Both the position numbers and the translations under genes were made by a program. A DNA stretch of 64,000 bases, taken from Lysinibacillus odysseyi. Its GTDB lineage: Bacteria; Bacillota; Bacilli; Bacillales_A; Planococcaceae. Location: positions 1-64,000 of the forward strand of contig JABUKB010000001.1 in assembly GCA_014595895.1 (NCBI GenBank). The letters run 5' to 3'. Of this stretch, positions 56,133-64,000 are shown piece after piece. Each line of letters begins with the position of its first letter. The first letter of the stretch is position 1. The notes beneath the pieces were generated by a model. That model was not told the DNA's origin and ran no database searches. It worked only from the letters and a program-made list of their open reading frames with translations.

Positions 56133-57527
56133 ATGCTTATAAAGTCACAAGGGGAAAGAAAATATAAAGGATTTTTACTGGAGAAAAATGTACAGCAATT
56201 TTTTGCAGGAAGGCTATGGAAGCGAGAGATGGCGCCATTTCCACCGTGGAAGGTGAATCTCTATATCCGAAAAGGCTGGTTACAGGTGCGCGGAGCCATT
56301 GAAGAGGGACCGAGATGCAGCAGGTGCCATCATACCAAGCACTTCATCGTATTTGATTGTAACAAATGCCAAGCAAAATGCGTTTACTGCCGGCACTGTA
56401 TCAATATGGGGAGAATGAGTCAATGCACAGAACTGCTTACATGGTGTGGTCCTCTCGTTAGACCCCTGAGAAATCATATACTCGACTGGCAAAGCCAATT
56501 TACCCCACTGCAAGCGCGTGCTTCACAGGAACTGGCAGAAAGCATGCGCCTGAAACGTCAGCATTTACTTCACGCATGCTGCGGGGCTGGAAAAACAGAG
56601 ATTCTTTTTACAGCTATTTATGCGGCATTGAAGCGAGGGGAACGCGTTTGTGTGGCGACACCACGGACTGATGTCGTGCTAGAACTAGCACCGCGTTTTC
56701 AGCAAGTATTCCCGCAGACAACGATTCATGCGCTGTACGGGGGAGCCGATGTCCCGCATAGCTATGCCCCGCTCATTGTCACAACGACGCACCAATTGTA
56801 CCGCTTTGAAGATGCGTTTGACGTCATGATTGTCGATGAAGCCGATGCGTTCCCTTATACATTTGACGAGGCATTGCAAAAAGCGGTCCAGAAAGCAAAG
56901 CGTGTGGAAGCGCCGATTGCTTTCGTGACGGCCACTCCTTCCGGTCAATTGCTGCAGATGAAAAAGGCAGCCGGCTCTTCCTATATTCCAAAGCGCTATC
57001 ACGATCGCCCGCTACCGGTGCCGCGTTTTGAAAGTTTATGGCGTTACGACAAGCAGTTATTGAAAAATAAAATACCGAAAAAATTAGAAACGTGGCTGAA
57101 AAGTTGTATTGCTGATAATCAGCCTTTCCTTATCTTTTTTCCAACGATTGAATTAATGACACATGCGATTCCGCTGTTTCAAGTAGTAGATGAAAAAATA
57201 GAGGCGGTGTATGCAGAAGATACAGAGCGGAAAGAGAAAGTATTGCAGCTGCGGAACGGACAACTAAAAGGGCTATTAACTACCACGATTTTAGAGCGCG
57301 GCATCACCATTAAAGGTGTACAGGTTGCCGTTGTCGGGGCAGAAAGTGCTATTTTTACAGCCGCCGCGCTGATTCAAATTAGTGGGCGTGTGGGACGTCA
57401 TATTCATTTTGCAGAAGGGGATGTGGTGTTTTTTCATCACGGCATAACAACGGAGATGGATGCGGCGCGGGAGGAAATCATGAAACTGAATAAGGAGGGT
57501 TTTCCCTATGGAACAGGAAGTATATGA
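56133..57527 (+). CDS. comFA: Competence DNA-uptake helicase ComFA
   Basis: The 464-residue ATPase has an N-terminal four-Cys zinc site (CSRC, CNKCQAKCVYCRHC), Walker A HACCGAGKTE, DEAD-like box IVDEADAFPY, SAT-like TATPS and C-terminal helicase motifs ERGITIKGVQV and QISGRVGRH. ComFA helps pull single-stranded DNA into the cell during transformation. GGAGG precedes ATG 56133. No ComK box was recognised upstream, so natural competence is possible but not shown. It overlaps comFC by 20 bases. Confidence 0.92.
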   Translation: MLIKSQGERKYKGFLLEKNVQQFFAGRLWKREMAPFPPWKVNLYIRKGWLQVRGAIEEGPRCSRCHHTKHFIVFDCNKCQAKCVYCRHCINMGRMSQCTELLTWCGPLVRPLRNHILDWQSQFTPLQARASQELAESMRLKRQHLLHACCGAGKTEILFTAIYAALKRGERVCVATPRTDVVLELAPRFQQVFPQTTIHALYGGADVPHSYAPLIVTTTHQLYRFEDAFDVMIVDEADAFPYTFDEALQKAVQKAKRVEAPIAFVTATPSGQLLQMKKAAGSSYIPKRYHDRPLPVPRFESLWRYDKQLLKNKIPKKLETWLKSCIADNQPFLIFFPTIELMTHAIPLFQVVDEKIEAVYAEDTERKEKVLQLRNGQLKGLLTTTILERGITIKGVQVAVVGAESAIFTAAALIQISGRVGRHIHFAEGDVVFFHHGITTEMDAAREEIMKLNKEGFPYGTGSI

Positions 57528-58101
57528 TTGCTTGCTTTGCGGGACAACTCTACACTGCCAAATTTCATGGAGCATGCTAATTGAAAAGTTTCCCCCTGTG
57601 ATTTGTGAAAAATGCGAGGGGAAATTCGAACATTCGATTCGGGCAGAGAAAGGGCATACCTCTTTGTTTCAATATAATGAAGCAATGAAAGATTTTTTGC
57701 ACCGCTACAAATTCATGCAGGATGTTGTGCTGGCTAAAGTATTCCGTATGCATATTCATCAACTGCTGAAAAACCAGCGCGGAATCATTGTGCCGATCCC
57801 GATGCATCCAGACAAACGGATAGCAAGAACCTTTGCGCAGGTGGATGAATTGTTAAAGGAAGCACATATCCCGTTTATTCATCTTCTTGAAAAAAACACG
57901 CCGGATAGTCAAAGTAAGAAAAATCGTGCCGAAAGAATAAGTGTAGCGCCTTTATTTTCAGTGAAGGGCACAGTAGAAAAAAAGTCTTATATTCTCTTTG
58001 ATGATATTTATACGACAGGCACAACCATACAGCATGCAACAAATGCTTTACTAGAGGCTGGGGCAGCATCGGTCACAGCCTCCACATTAATTCGGGGATA
58101 A
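57508..58101 (+). CDS. comFC: Competence protein ComFC
   Basis: The 197-residue protein has an N-terminal zinc-finger pair (CLLCGTTL, CEKCEG) and a C-terminal phosphoribosyltransferase-like domain (IVPIPMHPDKRIARTFAQ, ILFDDIYTTGTTIQHATNAL). ComFC acts with ComFA in DNA uptake. It overlaps the end of comFA, so comFB, which separates them in B. subtilis, is absent. GGAGG in comFA serves as ribosome binding site. Confidence 0.92.
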   Translation: MEQEVYDCLLCGTTLHCQISWSMLIEKFPPVICEKCEGKFEHSIRAEKGHTSLFQYNEAMKDFLHRYKFMQDVVLAKVFRMHIHQLLKNQRGIIVPIPMHPDKRIARTFAQVDELLKEAHIPFIHLLEKNTPDSQSKKNRAERISVAPLFSVKGTVEKKSYILFDDIYTTGTTIQHATNALLEAGAASVTASTLIRG

Positions 58102-58182
58102 TCAGCAAATACTCTTCCCGAAAAAGAAGCATGTGTAGTAAACTAAAGACTATGAGAAGGACTGGAAGATGGAGGGAATGGA

Positions 58183-58596
58183 ATGGCGGAATTACGTAAT
58201 TGCCCGATGTGCGGGGCGTTTTTTAACTATACTGGACTACGCGAAGTGTGCCACGCATGCGGTCAGAAAGAGGAAGACCTGTATCAAATTGTATACCGTT
58301 TTCTGCGTAAGCGCGAAAACCGTGCGGCAACGGTAGAACGAATTGAAGAGGCAACAGGCGTTGAACGAGAGATGCTGTATAAATGGGTAAGAAAAGGCAG
58401 ATTGCATCAGGCAATGTTCCCGAATTTAGGTTATCCGTGCGACAACTGCGGAAAATTAACAACAACAGGGAAATTGTGTAATAACTGCCAAGACGATATC
58501 AAGTCGGATTTGCGTACATTTGAGGCAGCGAAGGAATTCAGGGAAAGTATTCGACAGCGGGATCGTGCGACTTATCATCGAGATAAAAAGGAATAA
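58183..58596 (+). CDS. yvyF: Flagellar operon protein YvyF
   Basis: The 137-residue protein has two zinc-ribbon Cys pairs (CPMCGAFF and CHACGQ; CDNCGKL and CNNC), a helical middle with a MerR/HTH-like turn (ATVERIEEATGVEREMLYKW) and a charged tail. The family lies next to flgM in Bacillales and has been called a flagellar regulatory protein. GGAGGGAATGG is upstream. Confidence 0.9.
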   Translation: MAELRNCPMCGAFFNYTGLREVCHACGQKEEDLYQIVYRFLRKRENRAATVERIEEATGVEREMLYKWVRKGRLHQAMFPNLGYPCDNCGKLTTTGKLCNNCQDDIKSDLRTFEAAKEFRESIRQRDRATYHRDKKE

Positions 58597-58599
58597 AGA

Positions 58600-58635
58600 A
58601 TGTGCCCGCTCATTACAGAGTCGGGCATGTTTTGT
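58600..58635 (+). terminator. Terminator after yvyF
   Basis: AATGTGCCCG and CGGGCATGTTTT form the stem and T tract. It separates yvyF from flgM, which then needs its own promoter. Confidence 0.75.
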
Positions 58636-58796
58636 TTTTGAAAAAAAGGGAAAATGAGCAGTGGAAGTCTGTCGAAAAATAAAGATAGGATAGAAGTCCT
58701 GAAAAATGGATGTCTCATACAAGCTTTTTCAGCCTGGCTAAATAGTTCATTCTGTAGAGCGGAATAGGAATTGTGAAGGTTTTTTGAGCGGAGTAG

Positions 58797-58823
58797 TTAA
58801 CATTTAAAACATACAACCGAAAT
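58797..58823 (+). promoter_or_regulatory. Candidate sigma-D promoter of flgM operon
   Basis: TTAA, a 16-base spacer and CCGAAAT resemble the sigma-D pattern TAAA-N15-CCGATAT, each box with one change. It sits 39 bases before flgM, where B. subtilis also has one. Confidence 0.5.
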
Positions 58824-58861
58824 ATAAGAAGACAAGGAAAAATGAAAGGGAGGTTTTCATA

Positions 58862-59122
58862 ATGAAAATTACTGGTGTTGGCATGCACAATATAAATCCA
58901 TATACTCGTGCAAATCGCCCAGCGGAGACGAATAAAATCGCGCAAAGCTTTAAGGATCAACTGGAAATCTCAACGGCTGCGAAGGATATGAAGGTTACAT
59001 CTGAATTAACAAGTGCACGTGCAGAACGTGTCCAGCAGTTGAAAGCAGACATCCAATCAGGAGCCTATAAGGTGGATGCCCGTAAAATTGCGGGGGATAT
59101 GCTGAGTTATTATCGTATCTAA
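58862..59122 (+). CDS. flgM: Anti-sigma-D factor FlgM
   Basis: The 86-residue protein has the FlgM C-terminal helix pattern (RAERVQQLKADIQSGAYKVD, ARKIAGDMLSYYRI). FlgM holds sigma-D until the hook is complete, then is released. Self-regulation through the sigma-D promoter upstream is likely. AAAGGGAGG precedes ATG. Confidence 0.93.
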   Translation: MKITGVGMHNINPYTRANRPAETNKIAQSFKDQLEISTAAKDMKVTSELTSARAERVQQLKADIQSGAYKVDARKIAGDMLSYYRI

Positions 59123-59137
59123 AAAAGGGAGTTGCTT

Positions 59138-59644
59138 ATGTCAGTAAGCCAAATCGTTGCGACGTTGGAAAAGCTGGAAAAGATGCATAAAAGCTTGCTG
59201 GAACTCGCAAACAAAAAAACAGAATTCATCAAATCAAATGACATGGAACAGGTCGATGTTCTGCTGAAAAATGAGCAGGCACATGTAGCCGCCATCGATA
59301 CACTAGAGCAACAGCGCCAAGTAATGGTAACGGATTACCTGCGAGCAAAAGGAATTGCTTTTACTGGCACACCGACTGTTGCAGAACTGATCGAAGCAGC
59401 TGAACCACAGGAAGCAAAAGAACTGCAGGATGTGCGCAGCCGATTATTGCAGGTGGTCACGGAGTTAAAAGTGCAAAATGATTTAAATCAAAAGCTTGTA
59501 CTGCAATCATTGCAATTTGTCAATTTAACACTAGATATGCTCAGACCGCAGCCAGAGCAGGCAGGTACTTTTAATTACTCGGGTGCCGAGGTGCGCGGTA
59601 AGACAAATATCGGCAAAAAATCATACTATGATTCACAAGCATAA
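59138..59644 (+). CDS. flgN: Flagellar export chaperone FlgN
   Basis: The 168-residue protein is a helical coiled-coil chaperone (VSQIVATLEKLEKMHKSLLE, ELKVQNDLNQKLVLQSLQFV) that delivers FlgK and FlgL to the export apparatus. ATG 59138 is preferred because GGGAG is at 59127-59131; an upstream TTG is possible. Gap of 15 bases after flgM. Confidence 0.9.
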   Translation: MSVSQIVATLEKLEKMHKSLLELANKKTEFIKSNDMEQVDVLLKNEQAHVAAIDTLEQQRQVMVTDYLRAKGIAFTGTPTVAELIEAAEPQEAKELQDVRSRLLQVVTELKVQNDLNQKLVLQSLQFVNLTLDMLRPQPEQAGTFNYSGAEVRGKTNIGKKSYYDSQA

Positions 59645-59649
59645 CGGAT

Positions 59650-59688
59650 AGGGCAGGGTGTTTATGCAGTAAATACCAGCCCTTTTTT
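59650..59688 (+). terminator. Terminator-like hairpin between flgN and flgK
   Basis: AGGGC and GCCCT close a longer stem (GTGTTTA/TAAATACC) followed by TTTTTT. Inside an operon it is probably an attenuator or stabiliser, reducing flow into flgK. Confidence 0.6.
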
Positions 59689-59707
59689 AGATAGAGGAGG
59701 AACTTTC

Positions 59708-61300
59708 ATGCGCTCTACATTTATGGGACTCGAAGCGAGCAAAAGAGGGCTTTTTGTGCAGCAGTCCGCGCTTTATACAACAGGACATAATATTTCAAAT
59801 GCCAATACAGAAGGCTATTCACGCCAACGTGTGAATATGCAAGCGACTACAGGTTATCCGATGCCAGGACTGAATTCACCAACATACCCAGGTCATTTAG
59901 GGACAGGCGTAGAAGCAGGTTCTGTTCAAAGAGTACGTGATTCATTTATTGACCAACAGTACCGGCAGGAAACGAATAAATTAGGATACTGGCAAGCAAG
60001 ATCTCACTCGATTGGTCAAATGGAAGATATTTTAAAAGAGCCTTCTGATTACGGATTGGCGGAATCATTGAATAAGTTTTGGAATTCATTGCAGGATTTA
60101 AATGTAAGACCGGAAAATGGCGGCGCCCGTGCAGTGGTGGTACAGCGCGGTTTGGCCGTTGCTGATTCCTTCCACTATATGTATAACTCCATCCAGCAAA
60201 TTCGGGAGAATACGGGAACGGAAATCGGTATTTTAATGAAGGATACGAACTCGATTTTAAAGCAAATTGCCGACCTGAATGCTCAAATTCAGTCAGTTGA
60301 ACCGAATGGCTATATGCCGAATGATTTATATGATGCTCGTGACAAATTAGTAGACGAGCTGTCCACGCACTTTCCGGTAGAAGTGAAACGGAAAGAAGGC
60401 GGATCTGGCGGGAAGGCACTGGCGATTGCAGAAGGTCCAATCACAATTTCACTGATTTTAAAAGATGGTTCCAAAATAAATCTTGTAGACGGGAAAGAGC
60501 ATGCTCAGTTGCGAAACTCTGGCGCTTCGGCATCAGATGGCATAACACCAACTGGTATGATGACAGGAATCCAAGTTGTAAAAGTGGCCAGTGACGGAAC
60601 AGAGACAGTTGTAAATACCGACATCACTAATTTGAGTGATCTAGGTAAATTTAAATCGCTTGTCAATGCTTATGGCTATTCCACGGATAACAGTGGCGGT
60701 GCTGGAACAGAAAAAGGCTTGTTCCCGGATATGCTTAGTAAGCTAGATAAGATGGCAGAAGCATTTGCTAAGGAGTTTAATGCTATTCATACAGGCGGAA
60801 CGGACCTTGAGGGGAACGCAGGGCAAGTCTTTTTTGTAAGTAAAGATCCGCTTAATACTACCATCACGGCACAGAATATTTCTGTATCGCAGTCGATAAT
60901 TGATAATCCGAATTTAATTGCCGCATCGGACTCAAAAGACTTAATACCTGGCAATGCAGATGCAGAGCCTGGTAACGGGAAGAATGCACTTTTACTAGCC
61001 AATATGAAATTCAAAGAGCTGAATGATCTAGGTAAAGTCAGTGTCCAGACTTATTTCGAAGGGCTTATCGGACAGCTTGGTGTAGATGGCCAGCAGGCAA
61101 TACGCCTTGAGCACAATGCCGGAACACTTCAGCAGGCTGTAAGGGAACGTCGAGATTCTGTGAGTTCGGTTTCGCTTGATGAAGAGATGACGAATATGAT
61201 TACATTCCAACAGGCTTATAATGCAAGTGCTCGTATGATTACCGTTGTGGATGAAACATTGGAGAAAATTATTAACGGCATGGGTCGTGTTGGATTATAG
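59708..61300 (+). CDS. flgK: Hook-filament junction protein FlgK
   Basis: The 530-residue protein has the FlgK N-terminal pattern (TFMGLEASKRGLFVQQSALY, ISNANTEGYSRQRV) and C-terminal helix (QAYNASARMITVVDETLEKI). It forms the first junction zone at the hook tip. GGAGG precedes ATG; operon with flgL after 10 bases. Confidence 0.95.
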   Translation: MRSTFMGLEASKRGLFVQQSALYTTGHNISNANTEGYSRQRVNMQATTGYPMPGLNSPTYPGHLGTGVEAGSVQRVRDSFIDQQYRQETNKLGYWQARSHSIGQMEDILKEPSDYGLAESLNKFWNSLQDLNVRPENGGARAVVVQRGLAVADSFHYMYNSIQQIRENTGTEIGILMKDTNSILKQIADLNAQIQSVEPNGYMPNDLYDARDKLVDELSTHFPVEVKRKEGGSGGKALAIAEGPITISLILKDGSKINLVDGKEHAQLRNSGASASDGITPTGMMTGIQVVKVASDGTETVVNTDITNLSDLGKFKSLVNAYGYSTDNSGGAGTEKGLFPDMLSKLDKMAEAFAKEFNAIHTGGTDLEGNAGQVFFVSKDPLNTTITAQNISVSQSIIDNPNLIAASDSKDLIPGNADAEPGNGKNALLLANMKFKELNDLGKVSVQTYFEGLIGQLGVDGQQAIRLEHNAGTLQQAVRERRDSVSSVSLDEEMTNMITFQQAYNASARMITVVDETLEKIINGMGRVGL

Positions 61301-61310
61301 GGAGGGATAA

Positions 61311-62192
61311 ATGATGCGCGTCACACAATCAATGCTTTCCGGTAACATGCTACGTAACTTATCGAATAGCTATGCAAAGCTCGGCAAAGTGCAGGAGCAG
61401 GTTAATACAGGGAAAAAAGTAACACGTCCTTCCGATGATCCGGTCACTGCCATGAAAGGGATCACGTATCGTAAGGAATTGAATAGCGTGGAACAATTTT
61501 CACGTAATATCGGTGAGGCTCATAACTGGCTGGATACAACAGACGATACATTAGACAAAATAGGATCGGTCTTGCAGAGAGCGAATGAATTAATGGTACA
61601 GGCTTCAAACGGTACGATGACGCCGGATGATCGAAAAAAAGTAGACAGTGAACTACAGCAGCTGAAGGCCCATGTACGGGATCTGTCGAATACAAAAATT
61701 GGGGACCGCTATATTTTTAGTGGGACAAAAACAACAACAGCACCCTTCGATGGAACAGATTATGTAGCGGACCCGACGTTTGGAAAGCAGACCGTAGAGA
61801 TCGAGGTGTTTGATGGTATTATGATGCGCATCAATTCGACACCGATTGACGTCTTCAAATCGATTGATACGATGTTTAATGATATTAGCACAGCAATCCA
61901 AGGAACAGCTTCAGGTAACGGGCTGTCAGCACATCTTGCAACAATTGACCAGAATATCAATAAGTTGTTAGAAACAAGGGCAGAAATTGGGGCACGCCAA
62001 AACCGTGTGGAGTTAATGGATACAAGGCTACAGTCGCAGGAAGTAATTGCGACGAAACGGATGTCTGAGAATGAGGACATTGATTATGAAAAAACGATTA
62101 CAGAAATGATTACACAGGAATCGATCCACCGAGCGGCATTATCCGTTGGTGCAAGGATTATTCAGCCGACATTAACGGACTTTTTAAGATAA
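61311..62192 (+). CDS. flgL: Hook-filament junction protein FlgL
   Basis: The 293-residue protein has the FlgL/flagellin-type ends (RVTQSMLSGNMLRNLSNSY, VTRPSDDPVTAMKG; ESIHRAALSVGARIIQPTLT). It forms the second junction zone. Two adjacent ATG codons (61311, 61314) follow GGAGGG; either could be used. Confidence 0.94.
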   Translation: MMRVTQSMLSGNMLRNLSNSYAKLGKVQEQVNTGKKVTRPSDDPVTAMKGITYRKELNSVEQFSRNIGEAHNWLDTTDDTLDKIGSVLQRANELMVQASNGTMTPDDRKKVDSELQQLKAHVRDLSNTKIGDRYIFSGTKTTTAPFDGTDYVADPTFGKQTVEIEVFDGIMMRINSTPIDVFKSIDTMFNDISTAIQGTASGNGLSAHLATIDQNINKLLETRAEIGARQNRVELMDTRLQSQEVIATKRMSENEDIDYEKTITEMITQESIHRAALSVGARIIQPTLTDFLR

Positions 62193-62196
62193 TGAA

Positions 62197-62229
62197 AAGC
62201 GTTTGGACACCATGTGCCAAGCGCTTTCT
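62197..62229 (+). terminator. Hairpin between flgL and yviE
   Basis: AAAGCGTTTGG and CCAAGCGCTTT pair with one mismatch and CTTTAAAG follows. It may be a partial terminator within the flagellar operon. Confidence 0.55.
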
Positions 62230-62242
62230 TTAAAGGGGGAAA

Positions 62243-62800
62243 ATGATGAATATCCCAAAAATGCAAATTCAGTCAACGAAAGCCCAAATAGGACTGACCA
62301 TTCAGAAACCAGTCCAGGAAATCCAACAGCCGAAAGCCGACCTGGACTTACAGCAACCGAAAGCTGAAATGTCCATACAGACTACAAAACCGAAGCTCTC
62401 TATCGATAGTTTGGAAATGCGGGAAAGCCTGGATCTGAAAAGCTCCGGTACTCGGACAGCTGAGATGGCTGCGTACAGTAAACAGGATGCCTTGGAAGGT
62501 ATGGGCAGAAGAGCGCAGGAAGGCAGCGAGTTGATGCGGATTGAAAATGGCGGCAATCCAATCGTGGATCAGGCAAAAAGAAGAGGAAGACAGCCATACT
62601 CAGGTTTAGGTATACAATTTATCCCGAAACCGGACAGTGTAAAAATAAATTTTGAACCTGGTACGGTTGATATCCGGGTGGAGCCTCAAAAGGTAATCAA
62701 TAATACGAAAATCAATAAGCCAATTCATAACTATACACCGGGGAAAGTGAAAGTGGATATGCAGCAATATGCTTCCCTAAAAATCGATTGGCTTTTATAA
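62243..62800 (+). CDS. yviE: YviE-like flagellar-operon protein (DUF6470)
   Basis: The 185-residue protein is rich in Q, K and P with short repeated strands (QPKADLDLQQPKAEM, TTKPKLSIDSLEMR) and a C-terminal beta pattern (VDIRVEPQKVINN, KVDMQQYASLKIDWLL). It has no signal peptide. The family is always found between flgL and fliW in Bacillales; function is unknown. Confidence 0.85.
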   Translation: MMNIPKMQIQSTKAQIGLTIQKPVQEIQQPKADLDLQQPKAEMSIQTTKPKLSIDSLEMRESLDLKSSGTRTAEMAAYSKQDALEGMGRRAQEGSELMRIENGGNPIVDQAKRRGRQPYSGLGIQFIPKPDSVKINFEPGTVDIRVEPQKVINNTKINKPIHNYTPGKVKVDMQQYASLKIDWLL

Positions 62801-62815
62801 AAGGAGACGATAATT

Positions 62816-63256
62816 ATGATGAATATTCAAACAGCTTATATGGGTGAAATCGAAATTAATCCGTCAGAAATTATTTTGTTTGAGCACGGTTTACCAGGCT
62901 TTGAGCAGGAAAAGGAATTTACCTTGCTTTCTCTAGCAGAAGAAAGTGTATTCCGTGTTTTGCAGTCGACGAAAACACCAGAGCTAGCATTTATGATAAC
63001 GAATCCGTTTCTAACTGTTACAGATTATAACTTCGAGTTAGACGGGGCAACGATTCAGGCACTCGCTATAAAGAGTGAGCAAGAGGTCGCTGTTTTTGGG
63101 ATTGTTTCATTAAAAGAAACATTAACAGACTCAACGATTAACTTAAAAGCACCGATTGTTCTTAATACGAGCAATAAAAAGGCTAAACAGATGATTCTTG
63201 AAAATGAACAGTATGCTATTCGCCATAAATTAATTGATGAAAGCCAAAAGGGGTGA
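62816..63256 (+). CDS. fliW: Flagellar assembly factor FliW
   Basis: The 146-residue protein has the FliW pattern (EIILFEHGLPGFEQEKEFTL, LAFMITNPFLTVTDYNFEL, LKAPIVLNTSNKKAKQMIL). FliW binds CsrA and flagellin; free flagellin draws FliW away so CsrA can repress hag. AAAGGAGA precedes the tandem ATG codons. csrA follows after four bases. Confidence 0.94.
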   Translation: MMNIQTAYMGEIEINPSEIILFEHGLPGFEQEKEFTLLSLAEESVFRVLQSTKTPELAFMITNPFLTVTDYNFELDGATIQALAIKSEQEVAVFGIVSLKETLTDSTINLKAPIVLNTSNKKAKQMILENEQYAIRHKLIDESQKG

Positions 63257-63260
63257 GTGT

Positions 63261-63473
63261 ATGTTAGTGCTGTCCCGAAAAGCAGGGGAAACGATTTGGC
63301 TTGATGAAGATATCGAAATTATCATTTCAGAAGTAAAAGGCGAGCAGGTGAAGATCGGCATCCGTGCTCCGCAACATGTTAGCATTGTGCGCGGGGAACT
63401 GAGACAGGATATCTCGGATGTTAATACGGAGTCGGTAATGAAAAGCAGGGACTTACTAGGGAAATTAAAGTAG
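63261..63473 (+). CDS. csrA: RNA-binding translational regulator CsrA
   Basis: The 70-residue protein is complete: MLVLSRKAGETIWLDEDIEI, VKIGIRAPQHVSIVRGEL and a C-terminal helix. It binds GGA motifs and blocks translation of hag. The ATG at 63261 is chosen from AAAAGGGG overlapping the fliW stop, and because the family starts MLVLSRK. Confidence 0.95.
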   Translation: MLVLSRKAGETIWLDEDIEIIISEVKGEQVKIGIRAPQHVSIVRGELRQDISDVNTESVMKSRDLLGKLK

Positions 63474-63526
63474 TAGTTAGCTAAAAAATAAACTTAAATT
63501 TATTAAAAAAATATTTAAGAAACTAT

Positions 63527-63552
63527 TAAACAAAAAAAAATCGATCCGATAT
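63527..63552 (+). promoter_or_regulatory. Sigma-D promoter of hag
   Basis: TAAA (63527-63530), a 15-base spacer and CCGATAT (63546-63552) match the sigma-D consensus fully. Transcription of hag should therefore depend on sigma-D and be released by FlgM export. Confidence 0.85.
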
Positions 63553-63614
63553 CAATAGTGTTAGCAAGAGGAGCTGGACCGGCCGGACTGGTTCTCTTCT
63601 ACCAATAAAAAATT

Positions 63615-63648
63615 GCTCACAAGGAAGTGGGCTCATATTCCAGGGAGG
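63615..63648 (+). promoter_or_regulatory. CsrA-type hairpin and overlapping site in hag leader
   Basis: GCTCAC (63615-63620) and GTGGGC (63627-63632) close a stem with loop AAGGAA, placing GGA in a hairpin loop, the classical CsrA site. A second GGA lies in the ribosome binding site AGGGAGG (63642-63648). Two sites match the known B. subtilis hag arrangement. Confidence 0.75.
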
Positions 63649-63656
63649 AAATAAAA

Positions 63657-64000
63657 ATGAGAATCAATCACAATATCGCTGCTCTTAACACTCACCGTCA
63701 GTTGAATACTGCAGCAGCTGGACAATCTAAATCAATGGAGAAATTAGCTTCTGGTTTACGTATTAACCGTGCTGGAGATGACGCAGCTGGTTTAGCAATC
63801 TCTGAAAAAATGCGTGCACAGGTTCGTGGTTTAGACCAAGCAGCAGCTAACGCGCAAGATGGGATTTCAATGATCCAAACTGCTGAGGGTGCATTAAACG
63901 AAACACACTCAATCTTACAACGTATGCGTGAATTAGCTGACCAATCAGCAAACGGTACAAACACTGCTGATGACCGTAAAGCGATTCAAGATGAAGTAAA
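63657..64000 (+). CDS. hag: Flagellin Hag, 5' part
   Basis: The gene runs off the window end; 114 residues are visible with the conserved N-terminal flagellin sequence ([57 protein letters not shown]). It forms the filament. AGGGAGG is spaced eight bases before ATG 63657. Confidence 0.95.
   Translation, partial: MRINHNIAALNTHRQLNTAAAGQSKSMEKLASGLRINRAGDDAAGLAISEKMRAQVRGLDQAAANAQDGISMIQTAEGALNETHSILQRMRELADQSANGTNTADDRKAIQDEV

Overview
The window is low-GC Gram-positive DNA from a motile, competence-gene-bearing member of the Bacillales. The best fit is the Planococcaceae/Caryophanaceae (Lysinibacillus/Solibacillus-like); this is inferred from gene families and order, not from any search. The supporting evidence is a flgM-flgN-flgK-flgL-yviE-fliW-csrA-hag flagellar block preceded by degS-degU, degV and comFA/comFC, together with at least ten proteins carrying S-layer homology (SLH) domains, a CsaB pyruvyl transferase and a SecA2/SlaP accessory secretion pair.

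Layout. 1-4.6 kb: decaying S-layer-like gene fragments, interrupted by an ORF-less group II intron and a second 3' intron remnant; one intact GNAT-type gene lies among them. 5.4-8.4 kb: the main S-layer gene, with a consensus sigma-A promoter, an upstream perfect inverted repeat and a 5' leader hairpin. 8.4-35.9 kb: a surface-protein island. It holds an acyltransferase (acyltransferase-3 plus SGNH domain), a second large SLH protein, several SLH proteins fused to cell-wall enzymes (CAP domain, NlpC/P60, amidase, glucosaminidase, phosphodiester glycosidase, a GATase-like domain), a 1394-residue helical-repeat protein, a YknW/YknX-like pair without its ABC partners, and a Wzy-like polytopic membrane protein. 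36.0-39.8 kb: csaB, a GT4 glycosyltransferase and a MurJ/MviN-type flippase in one overlapping operon, the presumed secondary cell-wall polymer machinery to which SLH domains bind. 40-45.5 kb: TetR regulator, S41 protease, BrnQ transporter and two NlpC/P60 hydrolases. 45.7-52.4 kb: slaP-secA2, tagO, an LCP ligase and a YigZ-family protein. 52.5-64 kb: degSU, a lipoprotein, degV, competence genes and the flagellar operon, ending inside hag.

How it fits together (inference): SecA2/SlaP would export S-layer proteins. TagO, LCP, CsaB, the glycosyltransferase, the flippase and perhaps the Wzy-like protein would build and pyruvylate the wall polymer. The SLH proteins would then dock on it and bring peptidoglycan-remodelling enzymes to the surface. 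WalR-box-like sites near two NlpC/P60 genes suggest control by cell-wall homeostasis, and FliW-CsrA-hag has a visible CsrA-type hairpin in the hag leader.

No CRISPR array, tRNA, rRNA or complete transposase was seen. The most unusual material is the intron-scarred S-layer pseudogene region, the control region of the main S-layer gene, the large repeat protein and the YknWX-like pair lacking ABC partners.
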